From JAWXBG01 sp044375415 (lineage in GTDB: Bacteria > Bacteroidota > Bacteroidia > Flavobacteriales_D > Sanyastnellaceae): DNA of 64,000 bases. Shown piece by piece: positions 1-7,959 of this stretch. Made by a program: the position numbers and the translations under genes. The notes below the pieces were generated by a model. The model saw only the letters and a list, made by a program, of their open reading frames with translations, was not told where the DNA came from and ran no database searches. The DNA lies in contig JBILMS010000010.1 of NCBI GenBank assembly GCA_044375415.1, positions 1 through 64,000 on the forward strand, read 5' to 3'. How positions within the stretch are numbered: the first letter of the stretch is position 1; each line of letters begins with the position of its first letter.

Positions 1-107
1 TGCCCATAGGTCTTTGTTGTGTAGTAACTCAAAAGTACCTATATCGGGGTGTACTGCAAAGTCGCCCCTTTATTTTTGCTTAGAAGTTTTACCGGACAAC
101 AGTGATT

Positions 108-139
108 AGCACATCAGCACATTAGCACATTAGCACATT
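108..139. repeat. Tandem octamer array, four units
   Basis: Four head-to-tail 8-bp units of AGCACATT lie here; the first ends in C instead of T. The array runs straight into the TATCTTTG box at 139-146, so it occupies the place where a -33 element would sit. Seen directly. The effect of copy number on expression of the next gene is inference only. Confidence 0.85.
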
Positions 140-146
140 ATCTTTG
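139..146 (+). promoter_or_regulatory. Putative -7 promoter box TATCTTTG
   Basis: TATCTTTG matches the Bacteroidota -7 consensus TAnnTTTG exactly and lies only four bases before the ATG at 151, so transcription could begin at or next to the start codon, giving a leaderless message. No TTTG is present 19-21 bases upstream because the octamer array fills that space. A second box of the same type, TATTTTTG, is at 71-78 and may be an alternative start with a longer leader. Confidence 0.45.
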
Positions 147-150
147 CTGT

Positions 151-639
151 ATGCAGAACAACGACGTATTCCGACGCCTCCGGTACATATTCGATTACGA
201 TGACAACAAGATGATCGCACTATTTCATTCATCTAATTTGATCGTTACACGTTCTCAGGTGAGCGATTGGCTCAAGAAAGAAGAAGATTCGGAATTTGTT
301 GAAATTACGGATGTTGAATTGGCATCGTTTCTCAATGCGGTAATTGTAGATAAGAGGGGTAAAAAAGAAGGTCCGGAGCCCATTCCTGAATCTCGTTTGA
401 ACAACAATCTCATTTTTCGAAAACTGAGAATTGCACTCAATTATAAGGATGAAGATATTTTGGAGATTTTATCTTCCATGGACATGGACATAAGCAAACA
501 CGAATTGAATGCTTTTTTTCGCAGTCCAAGTCAACCTCAGTTCCGACCGTGCAAAGATCAAATCCTTCGAAAGTTTTTGTTTGGACTTCAACGGAAAATG
601 AGACCCAATCAGCCCACTCCTACAGACGAATTTGAATAA
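151..639 (+). CDS. DUF1456 family protein (YehS-like)
   Basis: This 162-residue protein has two copies of the DUF1456 unit. The first starts near residue 4 with NDVFRRLRYIFDYDD and the second near residue 85 with NNLIFRKLRIALNYKDED. Each is a small helical module followed by a phrase like VSDWLKKEED or LNAFFRSP. Family and length (about 155-160 residues) match E. coli YehS. The biochemical role of DUF1456 is not known to me. There is no signal peptide, so it is probably cytoplasmic. It is followed one base later by a small lipoprotein gene, and the two may be co-transcribed, although the products look unrelated in location. Confidence 0.85.
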   Translation: MQNNDVFRRLRYIFDYDDNKMIALFHSSNLIVTRSQVSDWLKKEEDSEFVEITDVELASFLNAVIVDKRGKKEGPEPIPESRLNNNLIFRKLRIALNYKDEDILEILSSMDMDISKHELNAFFRSPSQPQFRPCKDQILRKFLFGLQRKMRPNQPTPTDEFE

Positions 640-640
640 T

Positions 641-1231
641 ATGAGTACGCTTCTGAGCACCGAAAGAATCAAATTGTTTTTTTTAGCGATTGTTCTTTTG
701 CTTGCATTGATGAGCTGCGAAGGTGATCAAACAGTTCGTTTTAAATTTACCAATCTCGAATTAGTTCATCTGTCCAGTGAGCCCGGAATTCCGATTGTGA
801 TAGATACTGATTCTACCAATGGAGCTTTGTATGGAATCCGAATGAATTTATTTCCGGAAGAAACCTATCGCAAAGGGAGGTATTTCGATGCCTATGATTC
901 GCCGCCTTATCTAGAATCGGAAATGAAGAGTATTGTCATTACCAGCAATCAGGATTTTGACGAAGATCACTCAGAAGGTTCAATACTCAACGATTGTTTT
1001 TATCGTTTTCCGGGTAGTTATTTGTTGGCGGATACCTTAAGGGATACACTGGGTTTTAGGATTTTCTCCGATGACTTTCCCGATTATCCGGACGTTATTT
1101 TTCCGGAGTATTATGATCTATTGTTGTACAAGTCCCCGACAGTTCATGTGAGTCGAACCTTTTTTATCCGAATGACTTTTTCGGATGGAACAATTTTAAG
1201 TGACTCAACTGAAATAATAAAATTATTTTGA
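641..1231 (+). CDS. Small predicted lipoprotein
   Basis: The 196-residue product begins with a charged stretch, a hydrophobic segment (LFFLAIVLLLALMS) and a lipobox ending at Cys in LMSCEGD, so it is predicted to be a lipid-anchored envelope protein. I prefer ATG 641 over the in-frame TTG at 632 because ATG gives a normal lipoprotein signal and avoids overlap with the preceding gene. The mature part is acidic and beta-rich and shows no family I recognise. Its stop overlaps the next start as TGATG at 1229-1233, which implies translational coupling with the following outer-membrane-like protein. Confidence 0.7.
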   Translation: MSTLLSTERIKLFFLAIVLLLALMSCEGDQTVRFKFTNLELVHLSSEPGIPIVIDTDSTNGALYGIRMNLFPEETYRKGRYFDAYDSPPYLESEMKSIVITSNQDFDEDHSEGSILNDCFYRFPGSYLLADTLRDTLGFRIFSDDFPDYPDVIFPEYYDLLLYKSPTVHVSRTFFIRMTFSDGTILSDSTEIIKLF

Positions 1232-2034
1232 TGAGGGGGCTGATATATGTGATTCTATTTCTTGGTGCTTTAAAGTCAAATGCACAAAGTGATTCTGCAT
1301 ATTGGTTCAGGATGGAATTCAATTTTCCTCTTTGTCTCGGAACAGGTCTTATCCAATCGGAAGGGGAGACCAATAAGGCATCTCTTTTTCTTGACAATGG
1401 ACGAGCTTTAACAGGACTATTCATTTCTCCCGGAATAAAGATCCACATGGGCCGTCGAATAAACCTAAACTATTCCTTTCATCTCCAATTTTCAGCTGTG
1501 GATGCGGGCAAATCGCTGGATGAGATGATACTGAATAATCCTCAGTATTATGTTCAGGGAGAAAGGGTATCATACGGAAAAAGAGCAGCTTCATACAACG
1601 GTTTTACATTTACGCAATCAAGATTTGGAATAGGCTGTTCGGTTGCCAAATGGAATAAGTGGTATGTTCAAGCGTATACGGGTTATATAGTTGGGAAAAC
1701 ACAAATACCGTATGGCTCATTCTCCCTAAAATCATACGAATCGAATGATTTTATCGAAATCGATTTCAAAAAGGCATCTCTTCCAACAGAGGGTTATATG
1801 GTAGGATGTTCTTTAACAAGTTTTGACCCAATAGAGAATCAGCGGTACTTTGGAGGATTGACCATATTTCTAGAGTACGATCGATTTCATGCCAATGGCT
1901 TAGCCCAAATCGAATCAAGCCAGACTTTTGGACCTGAAGAAATTGAGGAATATCAGATAAATCGAACATTTCAAAATATCAAAATCGGAATGATTATTTC
2001 ACTCGGATTTAATTCGATTCGACGAAAGAGTTGA
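1231..2034 (+). CDS. Predicted outer membrane beta-barrel-like protein
   Basis: The 267-residue protein starts with a signal peptide (MRGLIYVILFLGALKSNAQ) that ends in the NAQ/AQS cleavage motif common in Bacteroidota exports. The rest alternates short hydrophobic and aromatic beta-strand-like stretches, such as INLNYSFHLQFSA and WYVQAYTGYIVG, and ends in a strand (KIGMIISLGF), which suggests an outer membrane barrel. I do not recognise a specific family. The ATG at 1231 overlaps the TGA of the lipoprotein upstream. The 3' end overlaps by 36 bp the 3' end of the oppositely oriented carboxypeptidase gene. Confidence 0.6.
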   Translation: MRGLIYVILFLGALKSNAQSDSAYWFRMEFNFPLCLGTGLIQSEGETNKASLFLDNGRALTGLFISPGIKIHMGRRINLNYSFHLQFSAVDAGKSLDEMILNNPQYYVQGERVSYGKRAASYNGFTFTQSRFGIGCSVAKWNKWYVQAYTGYIVGKTQIPYGSFSLKSYESNDFIEIDFKKASLPTEGYMVGCSLTSFDPIENQRYFGGLTIFLEYDRFHANGLAQIESSQTFGPEEIEEYQINRTFQNIKIGMIISLGFNSIRRKS

Positions 2035-3540
2035 ATTCAACGAGTGAGTGGACTCCACCCGAATGATCGGAAACATCGTGTCCTCTTTCATCAAATAACT
2101 ATAGCTTTCATAATTAGCCAAACCGAGCATGGATCGAGGTTCAAATGCAATTGCAATGAGATTAGATTTTAGTTGACTAATCGGAACAAAAAAGTAGAAA
2201 TCAGATTTCACAGGATCAAAGTTGCTTAATTTTTTTACCTGTGGATTTAAGACTTCCATTTCTTCCAACGTTTCTTTCTTAATAGATTCTATTCGGTATA
2301 CCGACAACTCGTGATTTTTATTATCGGCATACAACTCATAATACAAATGGTGATTATCCAAAAAGGCTTTTAATAAAGGATCATTAGCCGGAACAAGATA
2401 TCCGAGGGGACGTTCGACACTTTCCAATACCTCAATTTTGGGATGAAAGTTTTTAATAACGAAAGGCTCCGTTTGTCCGGTTTTTACATTTAACAATCCC
2501 AATTGGAGTTCTTGCCCATCTGACACATGTTCCATTCGAAGATGAATTTTTTCGGTGGTTTTTTTTAAACGTTTCCTTTCGTCTTTCACCATTTTCCGAA
2601 TCTCTTTAGTGTGTTTACAAGAGGTTCGAATGAGTGATACGATAAGCGACAATTGTGCTTTAGACCTACGTTCTATGTTCTCTATACTTGTTGGACCGTT
2701 TAATCCTTCAGCAATAAATGAGAGGGAGCCATAGATACCGAGACCATTTCGACCATCATCGACATCGCAAGTACTATATCTAAGTCGTTCACCGTCTGTA
2801 ATAGAACCTACAGTGTATTCTAAAAATGAATAGTCTGCTTTTTCGACATCTTCCTTTATCGCCGGCAGAATAGTAGATCGTGAGAAATCTCGGATGGCTT
2901 TACCAATGTTCGGATTCGATGAAATTCCAAATTGTTCATCGTAATTCCGTATCAAAGAGAAAGTCGATGTAGTATCGTCCCAAGGATAATATTCGTGCAC
3001 ATCCAATGTGATATGAGGTTGGTATTTATCGTACACGTGATGAAGAACACGAGATTCATTTTCGGTTAGGATGAGGTGATTTCTGTTCAAATCATGGTCA
3101 TCAGCATTTCGTCGCTTATCTGCATCGGCTCCATCGGGATTCACCATGGGTATAATAATGAGATCCGCTTTTTTTAAGACATCACCATGAAGTCCGTCGG
3201 CCAATTGACTCAACAACATTAAACAAGCTTCCTTTCCCGATGCTTCATTCCCATGTTGTTGAGCAAAAATCATTAGGCGAATTTTTTTGCCAAAATCTTT
3301 TCCATCGGCCGAAACAAGAATTATGGGAATTTCTTTGTTTTGACCGCTATTGGCGTTAAACTCTAAGCGGATTTCCCCGGATTGCTCATCGATTTTTTGA
3401 AGAAATGTCATCATTTCGGGATGACCGGTCGTGGATTTAAACTCGTTTTGTTCTAAAGGAGTTTGAGTATTTTGACTCCTCAGAAGAAAAGGTGAGAGCA
3501 GTAAAAGCAGCAGAGATGTTGCGTAGAATAGAGTTTTCAT
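1999..3540 (-). CDS. M14 family zinc carboxypeptidase, exported
   Basis: A 513-residue metallocarboxypeptidase-like protein with a clear signal peptide (residues 1-22, ending LLRSQ). Zinc ligands are visible as HGNE (His96, Glu99) and the later His182 in LDVHEYYPW. Substrate-binding family phrases are NPDGAD (about 134-139), RRN (143-145) and DLNRNH (150-155), and the catalytic Glu is probably in SFIAEGLN. The family removes C-terminal residues from peptides, or trims peptidoglycan peptides in some members. Residues after about 310 form an extra C-terminal region with no recognised sorting domain. The location is probably the periplasm. The gene converges on, and overlaps by 36 bp, the preceding plus-strand gene. 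Confidence 0.88.
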   Translation of the reverse strand: MKTLFYATSLLLLLLSPFLLRSQNTQTPLEQNEFKSTTGHPEMMTFLQKIDEQSGEIRLEFNANSGQNKEIPIILVSADGKDFGKKIRLMIFAQQHGNEASGKEACLMLLSQLADGLHGDVLKKADLIIIPMVNPDGADADKRRNADDHDLNRNHLILTENESRVLHHVYDKYQPHITLDVHEYYPWDDTTSTFSLIRNYDEQFGISSNPNIGKAIRDFSRSTILPAIKEDVEKADYSFLEYTVGSITDGERLRYSTCDVDDGRNGLGIYGSLSFIAEGLNGPTSIENIERRSKAQLSLIVSLIRTSCKHTKEIRKMVKDERKRLKKTTEKIHLRMEHVSDGQELQLGLLNVKTGQTEPFVIKNFHPKIEVLESVERPLGYLVPANDPLLKAFLDNHHLYYELYADNKNHELSVYRIESIKKETLEEMEVLNPQVKKLSNFDPVKSDFYFFVPISQLKSNLIAIAFEPRSMLGLANYESYSYLMKEDTMFPIIRVESTHSLNSTLSSNRIKSE

Positions 3541-3731
3541 AGATAGAATGATGAGTAAACATACTATAAAAATGATAGAACGGTGTCCACGGAACCTTAT
3601 TTTGTGCGTATCGATCTGTATATCCTATAAGATATTTCAATAATCATGTAAAGAACTGACATCGGCATGGGAACACTTTTGCACCCTACAAAGATGTGTT
3701 AAATTGAAGGCACATTTCTAATTAAGAAAAA

Positions 3732-4388
3732 ATGAATATATTAAGTAAAGTAGCCCTGATGATTGCAGTTTCTGCAACAATTGTTTCTTGCAGTGAGACC
3801 CCGAAAACGGAAGCAGAAATTGCAACCTTGGAATTCAATCACTACGTTGATTCAATGAAGTCGGTGAAAATGGACTACACGAACGAAAATTGGTTGGCTA
3901 TTGAAAGTGGTTACAAACAACGCGCTTTGAAGGCAGAAGCCCAACTGGCTAAGATGGATGCTAAGCAGAAAGCTGATTACGAAGCGTCGAAGGCTAAGTA
4001 TAATCTGATGGCTCAAGAATACCAAGTAGAATTATCGAAGAAGTATCCTGTGATTAATTCAAAAACGGTTTTGAGAAATTCACTTTTTGGAGAAGGTAGA
4101 GTAGGAGATGACATGTCTTTTGCTTTTGCAAATGCTTCAAATCTTTTAGCTACTTACCAGACTTTTTATGATTCTATGTACGCTAATAAGGATACATACT
4201 CACGTGAAGATTGGGATGAGGTAAAAGTTTTGTATGAAGCTTTGGACACAAGAAAAAATGAGGTAGAAGACAAACTTGCCGGAGAAGACAATAGAAAAAT
4301 AGCCACTTTGAAAATTAAGATTTCAGGTGTCTATGATACGAACAGACCCGGATCAAAAGTTCAGGAAAACTCTGACGCCAAACAATAG
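3732..4388 (+). CDS. Predicted lipoprotein, helical
   Basis: The product is 218 residues with a lipobox at SATIVSCSE, so it is likely an anchored envelope lipoprotein. After the Cys the sequence is highly charged and helical (Lys, Glu, Ala rich, for example KAEAQLAKMDAKQKADYEASKAK), probably coiled coil. I recognise no named domain and propose no function. The gene stands alone and is closed by a strong hairpin terminator 38 bases after the stop. Confidence 0.7.
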   Translation: MNILSKVALMIAVSATIVSCSETPKTEAEIATLEFNHYVDSMKSVKMDYTNENWLAIESGYKQRALKAEAQLAKMDAKQKADYEASKAKYNLMAQEYQVELSKKYPVINSKTVLRNSLFGEGRVGDDMSFAFANASNLLATYQTFYDSMYANKDTYSREDWDEVKVLYEALDTRKNEVEDKLAGEDNRKIATLKIKISGVYDTNRPGSKVQENSDAKQ

Positions 4389-4426
4389 ATACTCTCCCGT
4401 TTTGAAAAACGGAAAACTAAAAGAGA

Positions 4427-4459
4427 CCCATTCAACACAATGTTGAATGGGTTTTTTTT
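4427..4459 (+). terminator. Rho-independent terminator
   Basis: A perfect 11-bp stem (4427-4437 with 4441-4451) encloses a 3-base CAA loop and is followed by eight T residues. It closes transcription of the lipoprotein gene ending at 4388. Confidence 0.93.
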
Positions 4460-4576
4460 GTCGTCGAAATTCTTGTAAAAGGTCTGAGAAAAGGCGATAG
4501 TCGTTCCAAATCATTGAAAAGGTGCTGCAATAAACGGCTTTCAATTGCGTTTATTCGGCATCCAATTCTTTTTCTG

Positions 4577-5341
4577 ATGAACCATTCGAAGTTTCTCTGC
4601 TTCACGTTTTTGTTCCAGTTGATAGCAGCTACATGTATTGCCCAATTTCAAAATGACAGTTTAGCTGTTTCCAAAAATTCAATTTCGTTGAACATTACAC
4701 CCCTTCTCGAAGTGTCAGGGGTTCACAGTACACAGGGATGGTTTGGACTGGTTTATCGCAGGGCCACTTCAGGTGAAAATAGTCGATTTAAATTGCAGTT
4801 TAATCAGTTTGAAGACACTCATGTTTCCACTTACAATATGATGGTATTTCAGGATTCATCTCAGGCTACTAGTTCTTTGCGGAATAACGATGATTCTTTT
4901 CAAGTTGGTTTAGGAGTTGAGTTTGGTAAGTTTCACAAACGTTTCCATATATATTCCGGACTTGATGTGATGTGGATGCACGAAACCGGCGATATTACCA
5001 ATAGACCATTGAATCGTTTCAGTTCTGAATACTACGAAACCAATCCAATTCCTGTGGGTGCTATTTATTATGGAGCTATTCCTATTTCTGAAATTGATTC
5101 AACAGTGTTCTATACTCTTGACTGGAAAAGATCTAGCTGGGGTCTTGGTGTACCTCTGGGTGCAAGCGCGAGAATTAGTAAACATTTCGAGATTTCTGTA
5201 CAGTGGATGATTCAATTGTGGGCTATGAATATCTATAGTCAAAGAACAGAATATTATTCAGGGGAGACAAGTAAAGGCGATGGAACAGATGCAATGTTCA
5301 ATATTCGTAGTGGTGAGTTACTTCTTACTTATTCGTTTTGA
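4577..5341 (+). CDS. Predicted outer membrane protein
   Basis: Starting at ATG 4577, the 254-residue product has a signal peptide (FLCFTFLFQLIAATCIAQ) ending in an Ala-Gln cleavage site. An in-frame upstream start would add 21 residues of basic sequence that hide the signal, so I reject it. The mature part has repeated amphipathic beta-strand-like stretches and ends in an aromatic residue (LLLTYSF), the hallmark of an outer membrane barrel C-terminus. No specific family is recognised. It is a single-gene unit between the terminator at 4459 and the candidate RNA region after 5430. Confidence 0.6.
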   Translation: MNHSKFLCFTFLFQLIAATCIAQFQNDSLAVSKNSISLNITPLLEVSGVHSTQGWFGLVYRRATSGENSRFKLQFNQFEDTHVSTYNMMVFQDSSQATSSLRNNDDSFQVGLGVEFGKFHKRFHIYSGLDVMWMHETGDITNRPLNRFSSEYYETNPIPVGAIYYGAIPISEIDSTVFYTLDWKRSSWGLGVPLGASARISKHFEISVQWMIQLWAMNIYSQRTEYYSGETSKGDGTDAMFNIRSGELLLTYSF

Positions 5342-5429
5342 AAGGTGAAAGTTCTTCCTAAAACTAAAAGTGACATAATTCTGAAAAGCGATCATGTAAT
5401 AGGTTGAAATTAAGTTCATAGTGTGGGGA

Positions 5430-5461
5430 TTTGGCCATATGGTTTTTATTTCGTATATTGG
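5430..5461 (+). promoter_or_regulatory. Putative promoter TTTG-N20-TATATTGG
   Basis: A TTTG at 5430-5433 is followed, after 20 bases, by TATATTGG at 5454-5461. This is the Bacteroidota -33/-7 layout with one mismatch in the -7 box. Transcription would start near 5467. The product would be a roughly 115-nt RNA that ends at the terminator at 5559-5584, before the phenylalanine hydroxylase start codon. Confidence 0.5.
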
Positions 5462-5467
5462 TCTTCG

Positions 5468-5585
5468 TGCGGTATAGAAATTTAGATATCACATTATATT
5501 ATTGTAATAAGCACTGACAGGGTCATGGGCAAGTTGCAATTACACAATACACTCTCATAACCCGGTTCAGGCCGGGTTTTTTATT
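5468..5585 (+). ncRNA. Candidate structured small RNA or attenuator leader of phhA
   Basis: No reading frame of note lies here, but the segment can fold. ATTGTAAT (5501-5508) plus GCA (5511-5513) pair with TGC (5535-5537), ATTA (5539-5542) and CAAT (5545-5548). Inside sits a small hairpin, TGAC (5515-5518) with GTCA (5522-5525). The segment ends in an intrinsic terminator 17 bases before the phhA ATG. It could be a free-standing sRNA or a conditional leader that controls readthrough into phhA. The structure was folded by eye, and no Rfam family is recognised. Confidence 0.4.
5559..5584 (+). terminator. Intrinsic terminator just upstream of phhA
   Basis: AACCCGG (5559-5565) pairs with CCGGGTT (5572-5578) around a 6-base loop, and six or more T residues follow. 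Its position between a promoter and the start of phhA, rather than after a protein gene, makes it either the end of a small RNA or an attenuator. Confidence 0.85.
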
Positions 5586-5601
5586 TGATAAAAACAGAAA
5601 T

Positions 5602-6348
5602 ATGGAAAGGATTAAACCGACAATCCAAGATTACAATTCATACACCGAAGAGGATTTTTCGGTATGGAAAATACTCTTTGATCGACAAATGAAAAACCTT
5701 GAGGGAAGGGTGTCCGATGATTACATGAGCTCTCTCTACGATATCGGTTTTCGGCCTGAAAGAATCCCAAATTTTAACGAGGTAAATGAGTTTCTTGTGG
5801 GCAAATCAGGCTGGTCGCTTCACACCGTACCATACATTAGTCCACAACAAGATTTCTTTCGTTTACTCTCAGAACGAAAATTTACAGCCACCTGCTGGAT
5901 TCGAAAACGTGAGGAACTGGATTACTTGGAAGAACCGGATATGTTTCACGACGTCTTTGCTCATGCCCCTCTTTTAGGAAATAAGGCCTATGGTGAATTC
6001 TTTAAGGGTATCGGAGACTTAGCCATGAAGCACATGGACCATCCCGAAGTAATTGAAAAACTTGGCCGACTTTATTGGTTTACTATTGAATTTGGAATGA
6101 TTCACACAAATCAGGACATTAAAGTTTTTGGGGCAGGGGTGATATCTTCTCAAGGAGAAACCCGTCACGCCTTAAGCAATCGTCCCGAAAAAATGGACTT
6201 CGACATTCACAAAATATTCGCCACAGATTTCCGAACAGATGTATTGCAAGACAAATACTTCGTTGTCGATTCTTTCGATCAGTTGACTGATGCTATGCCA
6301 CGGGTAACAGAGGAGATCCAACGAATCGTGGGTGGATCAGGGAACTGA
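5602..6348 (+). CDS. phhA: Phenylalanine 4-monooxygenase
   Basis: A 248-residue aromatic amino acid hydroxylase, the usual size of the bacterial single-domain enzyme. It converts phenylalanine to tyrosine using oxygen and a pterin. The iron ligands are in place: His116 and His121 in MFHDVFAHAP, and Glu163 in YWFTIEFG. There is no N-terminal regulatory ACT domain. It is cytoplasmic and probably the entry to phenylalanine and tyrosine catabolism. The gene sits 17 bases after a terminator, so expression may depend on readthrough or on a promoter within the terminator spacer. Confidence 0.95.
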   Translation: MERIKPTIQDYNSYTEEDFSVWKILFDRQMKNLEGRVSDDYMSSLYDIGFRPERIPNFNEVNEFLVGKSGWSLHTVPYISPQQDFFRLLSERKFTATCWIRKREELDYLEEPDMFHDVFAHAPLLGNKAYGEFFKGIGDLAMKHMDHPEVIEKLGRLYWFTIEFGMIHTNQDIKVFGAGVISSQGETRHALSNRPEKMDFDIHKIFATDFRTDVLQDKYFVVDSFDQLTDAMPRVTEEIQRIVGGSGN

Positions 6349-6408
6349 TAAGTAGCATTTGAAGCAAAGGATTATTTTAGTACTATTGAATAAAATAAAC
6401 CTTTTGAT

Positions 6409-7911
6409 ATGAAAACCTTTTTTACTTTTTGTGGATTTACTTTGTTCTTTTTCAGTTCTTTTCACGCTCAGGTAATTAATGAAGAATACGGTGGAAGTGG
6501 TGTTGTTTCTGTAGATGTCGCTCTGGATTATGACCAAGCTTTCGATGGAGCTGTAGATTATTTAAATAGGGCCGTTATTATGGCTCGCGTATATGTAGGT
6601 GCGGAATGGCACACCGGCTTATTTCGCATGATGCCGGATGGCTTTCCTGACACATCGTTCGACGGAGATGGCATCGCGGAATACATGGAAATGGAAATAT
6701 CCAATAGCATGGCAGTCGGACCAAATGGTAAAATCATAGTTGTTGGTGGAACAATGGGAACCGATGGCAGCCTCGATATGAAATTATTCCGTGTGAATGA
6801 AGATGGATCCATAGATGATACCTTTGGAGATAACGGTACCTTGATTCTCCCGATCACTCCAAATACAAATGAGGGTGTCTTTGATGTGTACATTCAATCA
6901 GATAATAAGATCTTGGTAGGAGGGTCGAATGGCGATTTTCTAAGTGCACAACACATTATTGTTCGTCTCAACGAAGATGGAAGCATCGATGATTCATTCG
7001 CCGATAACGGAGTTTTTTCTCCGACCTCTGTTTCAACCAGCGAGTATATTTCTCAGATCGAAATGAATAGCAATGGTGATATTTATTACTTCGCTCAAAC
7101 AACCGTTGGCACCGATTATAGTGGGATTATTGGTAAACTGGATGAAAATGGCGATCTCGATACGTCCTTTGGAACGGATGGTTTTTTGAATCTGTTTGAT
7201 GAAGGATACACCATTGAACCTAGTTCATTTTATCTTTTTGAAGATGGAGACATTGAAATAACCGGCAATATAAACGGACCTTATTACAGCGGTTGTAAAT
7301 TGAGATTTGAGGCGAATGCAGATCCGGATACATCTTATGGTGACAACGGGGCTGTTACAATTTCAGGTAATGCGGATGTTTATACCTATAACTCTTATGT
7401 GCAGGCAGATGGAAAAACTGTTCTTTTAGGGCTGACCGATGAATTAGTGCTCATAAGACTCAATCAAGATGGTAGCATAGATACAAGTTTTGGAACGCAG
7501 GGTTTTTGGTATCCCGGTTTTACAACAACCTATGATTCGGCAGTTGCGGCAGCTATTTTAGCCGGCGATGAAATGATCGTTTTAGGTTCTTCATACACTT
7601 TTACGGCAAACTTGTTTTTTGCTTCAGTATTTCTAAACGATAATAACAACGTCGCAGAAAGGGAAAAAGCAAACGTAAAGATTTTCCCAAATCCTACTTC
7701 AGCCCATTTTTCAATGGAGATTGGAGCGGAGAATTACACAGAAATGTATATATACAATCAATTGGGAGAACTTATCTATCAGGAGAAACTAGTTGGACAA
7801 AACGGACTAATCCAACGTGATATTCCTGCAGGATTATCGGAGGGCGTTTACGAAATTGTATTGATCTCGGAAGATGGCCGTTCGTCGGTGGCTTCTCTAG
7901 TTGTCAATTAA
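6409..7911 (+). CDS. Delta-60 repeat beta-propeller protein with T9SS type A sorting domain
   Basis: A 500-residue exported protein with a signal peptide ending near residue 21 (FSSFHAQ). Five or six delta-60 (DUF5122) repeats follow, each with a core like NEDGSIDDTFGDNG, at roughly residues 75-375. They are predicted to build a beta-propeller. The last 80 residues contain the sorting signature IFPNPTSAHFSMEI, then YNQLGELIY and a final LSEGVYEIVL strand, so the protein should be exported by T9SS and either anchored or released. The function of the propeller is unknown. The downstream deiminase-family gene also carries a type A domain and begins 48 bases later. Confidence 0.88.
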   Translation: MKTFFTFCGFTLFFFSSFHAQVINEEYGGSGVVSVDVALDYDQAFDGAVDYLNRAVIMARVYVGAEWHTGLFRMMPDGFPDTSFDGDGIAEYMEMEISNSMAVGPNGKIIVVGGTMGTDGSLDMKLFRVNEDGSIDDTFGDNGTLILPITPNTNEGVFDVYIQSDNKILVGGSNGDFLSAQHIIVRLNEDGSIDDSFADNGVFSPTSVSTSEYISQIEMNSNGDIYYFAQTTVGTDYSGIIGKLDENGDLDTSFGTDGFLNLFDEGYTIEPSSFYLFEDGDIEITGNINGPYYSGCKLRFEANADPDTSYGDNGAVTISGNADVYTYNSYVQADGKTVLLGLTDELVLIRLNQDGSIDTSFGTQGFWYPGFTTTYDSAVAAAILAGDEMIVLGSSYTFTANLFFASVFLNDNNNVAEREKANVKIFPNPTSAHFSMEIGAENYTEMYIYNQLGELIYQEKLVGQNGLIQRDIPAGLSEGVYEIVLISEDGRSSVASLVVN

Positions 7912-7959
7912 TGATGGATCGAACAATATGATTTTTAATTTCTCAAATATTTCGATTCA

